Below are positions 36,477-44,250 of a stretch of 64,000 nucleotides of DNA, piece after piece. Where the stretch lies: the NCBI RefSeq assembly GCF_009392895.1, contig NZ_CP045488.1:1736001-1800000 (forward strand), written 5' to 3'. The translations under genes were made by a program, and so were the position numbers. Source of the stretch: Natronorubrum aibiense. GTDB lineage: Archaea > Halobacteriota > Halobacteria > Halobacteriales > Natrialbaceae. How positions within the stretch are numbered: position 1 is the first letter of the stretch; every line of letters starts with the position of its first letter. The notes beneath the pieces are model-generated. The model did no database searches. It was given only the letters and a program-made list of their open reading frames with translations, and had not been told where the DNA came from.

Positions 36477-37469
36477 ATGGAGCGAATTTCCTTATCGAAC
36501 TCCGCGTTCGAGGGTAACAACAACGCGTACCTCTTTGCGGACGGACCGGAGACGGTCCTGATCGACACCGGCGACTGGATGGAAACGACACGCGAGCAAC
36601 TCGAGGCCGCATTCGACGAGCGAAACGTCGACCTCGCCGACGTCGATCGGATCTTCTTGACACACTGGCACGGGGACCACACCGGGCTGGCGGGCGAGAT
36701 TCAGGCCGAAAGCGGGGCCGAAGTCTACGCCCACGCTGACGACGCGGCACTCATCGCGGGTGACGAAGACGCGTGGGCCGACCTCCACGACCTTCAGGAA
36801 CAGTATTTCGAGCAGTGGGGGATGCCCGAGGAGAAACAGGCCGTCCTCCGCGAGGTGCTTGCCGGCGGGAAGCCGACAGGGACGTCTCCGACCGTAACGG
36901 CGTTCGACGACGGCGAAACGTTCGCCATCAACGGCTACGACCTCGAGGTCGTCCACACCTCGGGCCACGCTGCGGGGCTCAGCATGTTCGCGTTCGACCT
37001 CGATGGCCGCCGCGAAGTCTGTTCCGGAGACGCCTTGTTGCCCGTCTACACACCCAACGTCGGCGGCGCGGACGTCCGGGTCGAGCAGCCACTCGAGAAG
37101 TACCTGCGGGCGCTTCAGGGGATCGTCGACGCCGACTACGACCGGGCCTGGCCGGGCCATCGCGACCCGATCGACGAGCCAGCTGTACGCGCCCAGTACA
37201 TCATCGACCATCACGAGGAACGCTCGTGGCGGGTCCTCGACGCTATCGACCGAAAGGGGCCCTGTGACACGTGGACGATCAGTGACGATCTGTTCGGCGA
37301 CCTCGAGAGCATCCACATCCTCCACGGGCCCGGCGAGTCCTACGCTCACCTGGAGCACCTAGAACGAACGGGCACCGTGGTCCGGGAGGGCACCGAGTAT
37401 CGTCTGGCCGACGGCGTCGCCGATGACCTCGCCGCGATGGACAACCAGCGATGGTCGCTCGAGTACTGA
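36477..37469 (+). CDS. MBL-fold metallo-hydrolase
   Basis: A 330-residue metallo-beta-lactamase-fold hydrolase. The metal motif is HWHGDH at 63-68, with later ligands in HTSGHAAG and WPGHRD. A C-terminal helical extension (about 230-330), rich in charged residues and ending in a winged-helix-like segment, is typical of the LACTB2-like or hydroxyacylglutathione hydrolase-like group. The substrate is unknown. It starts at the ATG at 36477, with a TATA-like stretch near 36445. Confidence 0.8.
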   Translation: MERISLSNSAFEGNNNAYLFADGPETVLIDTGDWMETTREQLEAAFDERNVDLADVDRIFLTHWHGDHTGLAGEIQAESGAEVYAHADDAALIAGDEDAWADLHDLQEQYFEQWGMPEEKQAVLREVLAGGKPTGTSPTVTAFDDGETFAINGYDLEVVHTSGHAAGLSMFAFDLDGRREVCSGDALLPVYTPNVGGADVRVEQPLEKYLRALQGIVDADYDRAWPGHRDPIDEPAVRAQYIIDHHEERSWRVLDAIDRKGPCDTWTISDDLFGDLESIHILHGPGESYAHLEHLERTGTVVREGTEYRLADGVADDLAAMDNQRWSLEY

Positions 37470-37719
37470 TACGACTACTGTACGTCATTTTCCGCGCAAC
37501 CGCAGGACGATCGCGGTTGCACCGGTACATCGGTACAGCAGACCGTACGAGTCGCGCTCGAGGACGACAGGGTCGCTGCCGGCCGTGTTCTCGACGACTG
37601 CTCGGATCGCTGTCTCGCGGTCGGAGGGTAGAGAACCGGGGAAGCTTTGATCCTACCGCTATCTTACTGGTGTGTATGTGCGCACGCGAGATCGAGCACC
37701 GACAGTGGGGGCGGTCGCC

Positions 37720-38178
37720 GTGATCGACGAGGTCGAGGACCTCCTCGAGGAGATCGGCTTCGAACCGGAGACGAGCGTGTTGACGCACCGTCAGGCCCAG
37801 GTGCTTGCGTTGCGCGAACGCGGTATCTCACAGGCTGATATCGCCGACGCGCTCGGGACGTCGCGCGCGAACGTGTCCTCGATCGAATCGAGTGCGAGAG
37901 AGAACTTATCGAAAGCCCGCGAGACGGTCGCCTTCGAGGAAGCGCTTCGGGCCCCGGTTCGCGTCCGCGTCCCGGCGGGAACCGACCTCTACGACGTACC
38001 ACAACTCGTCTACGAGGCCTGCGACGAACAGGGTGTCAAAGTCGACTACACCGCACCGGATCTCATGAAGGCCGTCAGCGATGCCGCCGGCGCTGCAGTG
38101 TCGGGACGCGAGATCGTCACGCCGCTGATCGTCGGCGTGACGTCCGAGGGTATGGTTCGCGTCCGTCATCAGGAGTAA
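37720..38178 (+). CDS. Tfx family DNA-binding protein
   Basis: About 152 residues from GTG 37720. The N-terminal helix-turn-helix (LTHRQAQVLALRERGISQADIADALGTSRANVSSIESSARENL, about 20-65) is that of Tfx, a regulator first described in a methanogen. The C-terminal domain (about 80-152) matches the family's ligand-binding half. All possible starts are GTG: 37672 and 37678 would add 14-16 residues that do not look like the family, so 37720 is preferred. The regulated gene is unknown. Confidence 0.75.
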   Translation: MIDEVEDLLEEIGFEPETSVLTHRQAQVLALRERGISQADIADALGTSRANVSSIESSARENLSKARETVAFEEALRAPVRVRVPAGTDLYDVPQLVYEACDEQGVKVDYTAPDLMKAVSDAAGAAVSGREIVTPLIVGVTSEGMVRVRHQE

Positions 38179-38232
38179 TCGCTGTCGCGAGGATCGCCAG
38201 ACCGAAAGGCGGTGACCGCGTAGACGACTGTA

Positions 38233-38871
38233 ATGTCCGCCGATCTGCCGGAGTCGCTGGCCACCTCGTGGCGTCGGGTCGGGACGCGAACGGGAACGAC
38301 GAACGTCCTCTTGCTTTCGATTACCGCAGAGACGACGCTGTACGAACCGATCGAAGCCGCCGAAGAACGGGCCTCGATCGGGATCAGCGAGATCCCTATC
38401 CGGTCGCTGTTTACCGTCGACCTGACGTTTTCGCCGCCGCTTTCGAACGTCGGCGTTCCGCCGTCAACCGTCTTCTCGCAGGCAGCCCCCAAGGCGAAAC
38501 GGCAGTTCGTCGAAACGATTGAAGACGAGGGGTTGGTCATCGACGGCACGCGAACCACTCTCGAGTTCGAGGCGTCGAACGGCGAAGCGGGCGTCTGGTA
38601 CGTCATCGACGCAAGCTATCCCGTCGATCCCGACCGGCTGGGTGTCGATTGCGAATCGCTCACTGCCGAGATCCACGTCGCCGTCTGGCCGACCGAGACG
38701 AGCTACGGAATGGCCGGCGGCACAGTGCCACTCGAGTCCGTCGCCGACGCCGCCGACGTGGACGACGCTGCTGAACTGCCGACTCACGCTGAGATCGATC
38801 CGGAACGCGACCGCGAGACGATCGCCGAGTTGATTCGGACGATCGACCTCGAGTCCGGCACCGACGCCTAA
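38233..38871 (+). CDS. conserved haloarchaeal hypothetical protein
   Basis: A 212-residue acidic soluble protein with alternating strands and no membrane helices, cysteine motifs or known domain. The centre (IPIRSLFTVDLTFSPPLSNVGV) and the end are regular enough for a folded domain. It lies 54 bases after the Tfx-like gene on the same strand, so the two may be transcribed together. I do not recognise it. Confidence 0.55.
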   Translation: MSADLPESLATSWRRVGTRTGTTNVLLLSITAETTLYEPIEAAEERASIGISEIPIRSLFTVDLTFSPPLSNVGVPPSTVFSQAAPKAKRQFVETIEDEGLVIDGTRTTLEFEASNGEAGVWYVIDASYPVDPDRLGVDCESLTAEIHVAVWPTETSYGMAGGTVPLESVADAADVDDAAELPTHAEIDPERDRETIAELIRTIDLESGTDA

Positions 38872-38944
38872 CGATCGACCGTCGATCGTCGTCGAACGAC
38901 CGTGGGACCCCCATGCTTTTGGCAATTGGTAGCACGCAATATGT

Positions 38945-40939
38945 ATGGAAAACAACCGGCACCCGATCGACACCGGCGCCGAAACGGGCGACGAGTCGTC
39001 CGGCACCCTCGAGGGTGCGTTCGCCCGGGTCTCGGACGCCGTCTACGCCCTCGATTCCGAGTTGCAGTGTACGGCTGCAAACGAGCAGGCCAGAGCCCTG
39101 TTCGGTCGAGATGCCGGCGGCGAGGGGGAAGGGGCCGGAGTAGACCGAACAACGGACGCCACCACTCGCTCGCTCTTTGGAGACGCACACGTACGCGCGT
39201 TCGAGTCCCAGCACCCACACACGGCCGAGGCGTACCACGACGCCGTCGGTCGCTGGTTCGAGGCGCAGTGTTATCCGGACGAAACCGGCGTCACCGTCCT
39301 CGTTCGAGACGTCACCGACCGGAAAGACCGGGAACGAACCCTCGTCGATGGGAACAGACGGCTGCGGTCGATCTTCGAGGACGCACACGATGCGATCCTC
39401 GTCGGTGACGAGGACGAAATCGTCGCCGCCAACCCGGCCGCAGGCGAATTGCTCGGCCTCGAGCGCGCGGAACTATACGGTCGCTCGCTCGAGGAGTTCG
39501 TCCACGACGACCACGACGTTGACTCGGCCTGGACGGCGCTGCTCGAGCAGGGGCGACTTCGCGGTTCGTTTTCGGTGGTTCGCCCCGATGGAACCGATCG
39601 AATTGTCGAGTACAACGCCGTCGCGAACGTTTTACCCGGCACCCACCTCTCGATTCTCAGGGACGTTACCGACGCCCGCCGTCGCGAGCGCCAACTCGAG
39701 TGTCAACAGGCGCGGCTGGCGGCACTCGACCACATCAACGGCGTCGTTCGCGAGATCAACGACGCGATCGTCAACGGCTCGAACAGGGCCCACCTCGAGC
39801 GGGTAACCTGCGAGTCGCTGGCTGATTCGCCGTCGTACGAGTTCGCGTTCATCGGGGACGTCGACATCCGGACGAATAGCATCACCCACCGCGTCGAAGC
39901 GGGAATCGACAACTACGTCGAAACCATTCCGCTGTCGACAGACGCCGACGACCCTGCCGGTCGTGGACCGGCAGGGACGGCCATCCGAACCGGAACGATG
40001 CAGGTTTCGAACGACGTCTTCGAGGACCCGTCGTTCGAGCCCTGGCGCGAGGACGCCCGCGAGCACGGCTACACCTCGGCGGCGGCGATTCCGATCACAC
40101 ACGACGACGTCCTCTACGGCGTCCTCGGTGTGACGAGCGCCCGTCGGAACGCGTTTACCGACGAGGAACGCGACGTCATCGGGCAACTCGGTGAAATCTT
40201 GGGCCACGCGATCGCTGCCCTCGAGCGCCGGCGCGTACTGCTCGGCGACGAACTGATCGAACTCGAACTCGTGGTCGACGACGCCGTCGCGCACTTCGAC
40301 GGCCCCGAGATGACGGGCCACTCCGTCTGGTTCGATCGCGTCGTCCGGATCGACGACGAGCAGTACCTCGAGTACGGGACGACGGCCGCCGAGACCTTTC
40401 CGACGGTCGAAACCCTAACCGAGCGCGTGCCCCACTGGGAGGGGGTGACGGCCCTCGACGAGTCACACGGCGAAGTAACGTTCGAACTGGTGATCGATGC
40501 ACCGCCGTTGATCGGCGTCGTCGACGCCTATGGCGGCTACGTCGAGTCGGCGGCCATCCGCGACGGCGACTACGCCGTGACGGCGCACTTCTCGACCGGG
40601 ACGGACGTTCGCTGCGTCGTCGACGACATCACCGACGTCTACCCCCGGACGCGCACCGTCGCCCGTCGCCGAATCACGCCCTCGAGAGAGCCGGTCGAAC
40701 AGCTTCGAACCCGGCTGGCGGAGACGCTGACCGATCGCCAGCAGGTCGCCCTCGAGATGGCGTACTCTCGCGGCTACTTCGAGTGGCCGCGCCACAGTTC
40801 CGGCGAGGAGGTCGCCGAGGCGATGACCGTCACGCCAGCGACGTTTCACGAACATCTCCGTGCCGCCCAGCAGAAACTCATTACGGCAATCCTCGAGCCA
40901 CCGGAGACCACCCGTGACGCGGTCACCGACGATCCCTGA
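38945..40939 (+). CDS. PAS/GAF-Bat sensor regulator with HTH_10 domain
   Basis: A 664-residue relative of bacterio-opsin activator. In order: a PAS-like domain (about 20-120), a second PAS domain (about 138-245), a GAF domain (about 270-420), the Bat (BAT) domain (about 430-590) and a C-terminal HTH_10 (about 605-660, LTDRQQVALEMAYSRGYFEWPR). PAS and GAF parts probably sense light, oxygen or redox state, and HTH_10 binds DNA. No histidine kinase or receiver domain is present. It starts at the ATG at 38945 after a short promoter gap. The left boundary of the integrated element lies 65 bases downstream. Confidence 0.85.
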   Translation: MENNRHPIDTGAETGDESSGTLEGAFARVSDAVYALDSELQCTAANEQARALFGRDAGGEGEGAGVDRTTDATTRSLFGDAHVRAFESQHPHTAEAYHDAVGRWFEAQCYPDETGVTVLVRDVTDRKDRERTLVDGNRRLRSIFEDAHDAILVGDEDEIVAANPAAGELLGLERAELYGRSLEEFVHDDHDVDSAWTALLEQGRLRGSFSVVRPDGTDRIVEYNAVANVLPGTHLSILRDVTDARRRERQLECQQARLAALDHINGVVREINDAIVNGSNRAHLERVTCESLADSPSYEFAFIGDVDIRTNSITHRVEAGIDNYVETIPLSTDADDPAGRGPAGTAIRTGTMQVSNDVFEDPSFEPWREDAREHGYTSAAAIPITHDDVLYGVLGVTSARRNAFTDEERDVIGQLGEILGHAIAALERRRVLLGDELIELELVVDDAVAHFDGPEMTGHSVWFDRVVRIDDEQYLEYGTTAAETFPTVETLTERVPHWEGVTALDESHGEVTFELVIDAPPLIGVVDAYGGYVESAAIRDGDYAVTAHFSTGTDVRCVVDDITDVYPRTRTVARRRITPSREPVEQLRTRLAETLTDRQQVALEMAYSRGYFEWPRHSSGEEVAEAMTVTPATFHEHLRAAQQKLITAILEPPETTRDAVTDDP

Positions 40940-41003
40940 TCGTCGAGACCGAGTCCCACGCCGGTCCCAACGTGGCGGGATTGATTACGGCGTCGCGCCA
41001 CGT

Positions 41004-41060
41004 ATCGCGTATGCAAACCCACATCGTCCCGGTCGGGTTCGACTACGACCGGCTGATCGC
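41004..41060 (+). repeat. attL: left 57-bp attachment repeat
   Basis: Identical to 50452-50508. It covers 7 bases before and 50 bases from the ATG of the regulator gene, so the recombination site lies in a protein-coding start region instead of a tRNA gene. Flanking bases differ at once on both sides. Confidence 0.88.
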
Positions 41061-41067
41061 GCCTTAG
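41011..41067 (+). pseudogene. 18-codon stub of the interrupted regulator gene
   Basis: The left repeat copy keeps the ATG and first 16 codons of the gene now complete at 50459. Two element-derived codons and a TAG follow, giving MQTHIVPVGFDYDRLIAP. It should still be transcribed from the presumed native promoter (a TATA-like ttgattac at about 40981) and could run on into the integrase gene. Confidence 0.65.
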
Positions 41068-41107
41068 TCGGCCTATATCTCTCGTCTCGGGTTTCTCGGA
41101 GATCACA

Positions 41108-42124
41108 ATGCAAGACCAGAAACTCGAGCCGATTGCACCGGATGAAGCAGTCAGTCTCTACCTTCAGGATAGAGAAAACGAATTGGCGAACGGGACGATC
41201 AAATCCTATCGGCACAAGCTGACGAGATTCGTAGAATGGTGTGACCAAGAAGAAATAGAGAATCTAAATACGCTATCGGGACGTGATATACTTCGGTTCA
41301 AACAGTCCCGGTCTAACGTGCTCAACTCTGTGTCATTAAAGGGCCAAATGGACACACTGAGGAGTTTCATTCGATGGTGTGAATCAATCGACGGAGTAGA
41401 ACAGGATCTCCACAATAAGGTCATGTCTCCTACTCTAAGCCAAGGAGACAGGGAGAGAGACATCTTGATTGATTCAGAGATCGCCAAAGATATTCTCGAA
41501 CATTTGTCCCGGTTCGAATATGCTTCACTCCATCATGCACTCCTCACTCTGCTATGGCGTTGTGGAGCAAGATCTGGAACAGTCCGTTCCTTCGATCTTC
41601 GGGACTACGAGAGAGAGAATCAAAGACTGGAGGCGAAACATCGTCCTGAAACTCCACTAAAGAACAAGAAACGAGGGGAGAGGCTAATTGCACTCAGCTC
41701 CGATGTATGCCAAGTCCTGAACGACTACATAGACCATAACCGGGAGAAGGTAACAAATGAACCAGGACGAAAGCCGTTACTCACAACTCAATTTGGACGG
41801 ATTTCAAAGTCTACTATTCGAGAAACCTGTTATCGGTGGACTCATCCCTGCCAATATAATGGCGGTGAGTGCCCACACAGTCGGGATATGGATGAGTGTC
41901 AAGCCCTGAATCCACCCAAGAAAGCACCCTCTCTATGTCCATCCTCTCGTAGCCCTCACGCTTGGAGAAGAGGTGCTATCACTCACCATCTTACTGAAGA
42001 TGTTCCTATAGAAGTTGTGAGTGACCGGATGAACGTCTCTCGAGACGTATTGGATCAGCATTACGATAGACGGTCTGAAGAGGTGAAGGTAGAACAAAGA
42101 CGGGAATATCTATCAAATATTTAG
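41108..42124 (+). CDS. tyrosine recombinase/integrase of the element
   Basis: A 338-residue site-specific recombinase. The N-terminal core-binding domain (about 10-105) is followed by the catalytic domain with Arg155 (GARSGT), Lys in KNKKRGER (about 185-191), His284-x-x-Arg287 (HAWRR) and nucleophile Tyr319 (LDQHYD). All catalytic residues are present, so it is likely active. Between Arg and HxxR lies a cluster of five cysteines (C241, 248, 255, 264, 277), probably a zinc-binding insertion. A TATA-like tatatc lies about 30 bases upstream, and a GGAG sequence lies six bases before the ATG. The gene is not split by integration, unlike SSV-type integrases. Confidence 0.93.
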   Translation: MQDQKLEPIAPDEAVSLYLQDRENELANGTIKSYRHKLTRFVEWCDQEEIENLNTLSGRDILRFKQSRSNVLNSVSLKGQMDTLRSFIRWCESIDGVEQDLHNKVMSPTLSQGDRERDILIDSEIAKDILEHLSRFEYASLHHALLTLLWRCGARSGTVRSFDLRDYERENQRLEAKHRPETPLKNKKRGERLIALSSDVCQVLNDYIDHNREKVTNEPGRKPLLTTQFGRISKSTIRETCYRWTHPCQYNGGECPHSRDMDECQALNPPKKAPSLCPSSRSPHAWRRGAITHHLTEDVPIEVVSDRMNVSRDVLDQHYDRRSEEVKVEQRREYLSNI

Positions 42125-42154
42125 ATCACGAGTCATCCGTTTCTCTAATTGATG

Positions 42155-43030
42155 TTAGTTTTCGCCAAACCACTTATCTAATGTTTCCTGTGGCTCTTCT
42201 TCCTCTAATTCTTCAAGCACCTCCATACATTCGCGACGAAATGATTGGCTGGTTCTCACGTAATAGGTTTGGCCACTTTCTTCTAATTTCCTCATATCTT
42301 CGTCCATACTCCTTTCATTAAATTTAACTAGAATATGATTTATCTTTTTAACTATTTGGGCCTTCCCCTCCGTGCTTAATAACTTCCAGTAATCATGGAT
42401 ATCACTAGCTATTTCTGTTGCATCAATTTTACCCCCATCTGTTCTTACAGAAGCAGATTCCCTAGAGATGGACTCTGACATGAGGTGTCGCAATAATCGT
42501 TGACCGATTATCGGTAGTGGATCCTCGGGAGAAAATGGATAAAACTGGGTGGGTATCTGACGAGGAATGGTGCTTGAATGGATGAGTTCATTGAGAGTAT
42601 CATCAGCAAATTTATTTCGTTTTGAAATGGTCCCTGCACTTCGATCAAACACTAAGCCAGGATCGTCAATATCCAAATTAGAAAAAGATTGGTCAAGATC
42701 ATTCATTCCCGAGTAAACTATTTCATGACTATCTATACTGTCACTCTCCGGTACTTCCCTCTTTATATTGTCTGTCTTAATATCAGAGTTCTTTTCTACT
42801 TCCTCAATTGTTAATCCATTTGTTCGACAGTCAGTCAATAAAACACGATCATGACACTGGAGAAGGATCTCCGGGTTCACTCTTTGACCTGATTTGTTCC
42901 GAAAGGAAGGGTGTAATTTTCGTAAATTATATCCTGCTCTATCTAATGGAGTTGGCCAATTCCGTGGCCCTCCCTCCGCCAGTCCAATGCACATGTTAAT
43001 CAGCTTTGACTTATCAGATAATCTGGCCAT
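42155..43030 (-). CDS. unknown protein with possible nuclease-like N-terminus
   Basis: A 291-residue protein from ATG 43030; an ATG at 43063 would add 11 residues. I do not recognise its family. The segment at residues 51-72 (VNPEILLQCHDRVLLTDCRT) has the look of a PD-(D/E)xK core: a PE/PD turn, a strand, then D-x-basic, here D67-C68-R69 with Arg in place of the usual Lys. The remainder is helical, with a Glu-rich C-terminus. It overlaps the upstream gene by 17 bases, so the two are almost surely one operon. The low GC content matches the element. A defence or anti-defence role is inferred only from the setting. Confidence 0.6.
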   Translation of the reverse strand: MARLSDKSKLINMCIGLAEGGPRNWPTPLDRAGYNLRKLHPSFRNKSGQRVNPEILLQCHDRVLLTDCRTNGLTIEEVEKNSDIKTDNIKREVPESDSIDSHEIVYSGMNDLDQSFSNLDIDDPGLVFDRSAGTISKRNKFADDTLNELIHSSTIPRQIPTQFYPFSPEDPLPIIGQRLLRHLMSESISRESASVRTDGGKIDATEIASDIHDYWKLLSTEGKAQIVKKINHILVKFNERSMDEDMRKLEESGQTYYVRTSQSFRRECMEVLEELEEEEPQETLDKWFGEN

Positions 43031-44165
43031 GCATACTCCCTTCCAGTGTTGCTTCTGAATCAAAATAGTGTTGGATGTTAGTATAAAGCCTTAGGATTAC
43101 ATTTCCACAACTGTCTTCAGGGAGATAGATTCTCATCCAATTCGGAGCTACCTCGAGGTCTAATTCATCTCCAGTATGAAGATCTACCGCTGAAACACTA
43201 TAATAATCCTCGTCAATCTGGTTTTCTAACCCCCATAATCGGAATGGCTTAGTAGAACCTAATAAAGTAGAAAAGAACGACTCAAAGTCTGTTATCTCAC
43301 GGTCAAAACTTATCAAAACTGGCTCTCCAGTGAGATTTCCACCGTACTTGTCGACCCCTCTTTTTATTGCATAATCTTCTTCAAGTGAATATAGAATATC
43401 TTTATATTTGTCTTTTATTTCTTCTATCTGATAGAAATGGCCATCAACCGAATCGCCTCTTGCGGTAAACTTCGCTGTGTGGGTAATATCTTCTAAAAGA
43501 ATTCGACCATCGTCAAATGCTCTTCTAATACCAACATTGGAGAGTGAAGTAGATTTCCCTAGTGTTTCGTCGCCACTTAATGTTGAAAGAACTTTCTTAG
43601 CGTTTTCTCCCCATAAACGCATTGACATTTTTGAGATTTCTCTCGCTGTAGGATGTTCAGAACCGTCTTCTTGGGATCTTGCCTTCTGGAATTCGTCTTC
43701 AAATTTCAGAGAGAAGCTTCTAAAATCATTTCTTGGGCTTTCTCCTATGTTCCTCAGAAAGCTATTCGAAAGCCATGAATAGTCGAGCTTGGTGAATCGA
43801 GGGAAAACGAGTTTGTCAAGCAGGCTATCACTATTTTTTGATTTTGCTAAGCTGTGTACTGCCCAGAACCTTTCATCAAGATTCTCAATATAGAATCGTG
43901 CTTTCTTATCGGAACCTAGCTTCCTAATTTGAATGTTTTCAAAGTCGCTTTCTCGAGTCTTATCCCTTTTAAGTCGATAATCTTCGGTATCCCCTAAAAG
44001 GCCTTTTGTGGTTGGCCGTTCCGACTCGATCAAGTATGATTTTAAATATGTCTCCCCTTCGTTTAGCTCTTGATTCTGATTCACAGAATCGTATGAGTCA
44101 ACCATTTTCTCTTGAAGGAGCTCTTTTAACTCCATTCTTGACGAGATCATGGCTGACCCAGACAT
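43014..44165 (-). CDS. unknown protein, first gene of a two-gene operon
   Basis: A 383-residue soluble protein without recognised domain. It is rich in Lys, Glu and Ser, unusual against the acidic host proteins, and mixed alpha/beta. The C-terminal 120 residues (PVLISFDREITDFESFFSTLLG..., DLEVAPNWMRIYLPED) look like a separate beta-rich domain. A good TATA box (tttaaata, 44190-44197) lies 25 bases upstream of ATG 44165, implying a leaderless transcript. It overlaps the following gene. The pair is transcribed away from the channel-fusion gene, with which it shares a divergent promoter region. Confidence 0.6.
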   Translation of the reverse strand: MSGSAMISSRMELKELLQEKMVDSYDSVNQNQELNEGETYLKSYLIESERPTTKGLLGDTEDYRLKRDKTRESDFENIQIRKLGSDKKARFYIENLDERFWAVHSLAKSKNSDSLLDKLVFPRFTKLDYSWLSNSFLRNIGESPRNDFRSFSLKFEDEFQKARSQEDGSEHPTAREISKMSMRLWGENAKKVLSTLSGDETLGKSTSLSNVGIRRAFDDGRILLEDITHTAKFTARGDSVDGHFYQIEEIKDKYKDILYSLEEDYAIKRGVDKYGGNLTGEPVLISFDREITDFESFFSTLLGSTKPFRLWGLENQIDEDYYSVSAVDLHTGDELDLEVAPNWMRIYLPEDSCGNVILRLYTNIQHYFDSEATLEGSMHGQII

Positions 44166-44189
44166 GTTAATGGGTATTCCCTCGGGTGG

Positions 44190-44197
44190 TTTAAATA
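44190..44197 (-). promoter_or_regulatory. TATA box of the unknown two-gene operon
   Basis: The sequence tttaaata lies 25-32 bases upstream of ATG 44165 on the minus strand. This is the spacing of a leaderless archaeal transcript. Confidence 0.5.
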
Positions 44198-44250
44198 TTC
44201 ACCTGATTCTTCTATGTTGGAAACATTGATGCCTTCTAACAATTTTATAA

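Noticed and set aside
41004-41060. tRNA gene as the integration target
   Set aside because: The repeat contains no tRNA-like arms or T-loop sequence and translates cleanly as the start of the regulator gene.
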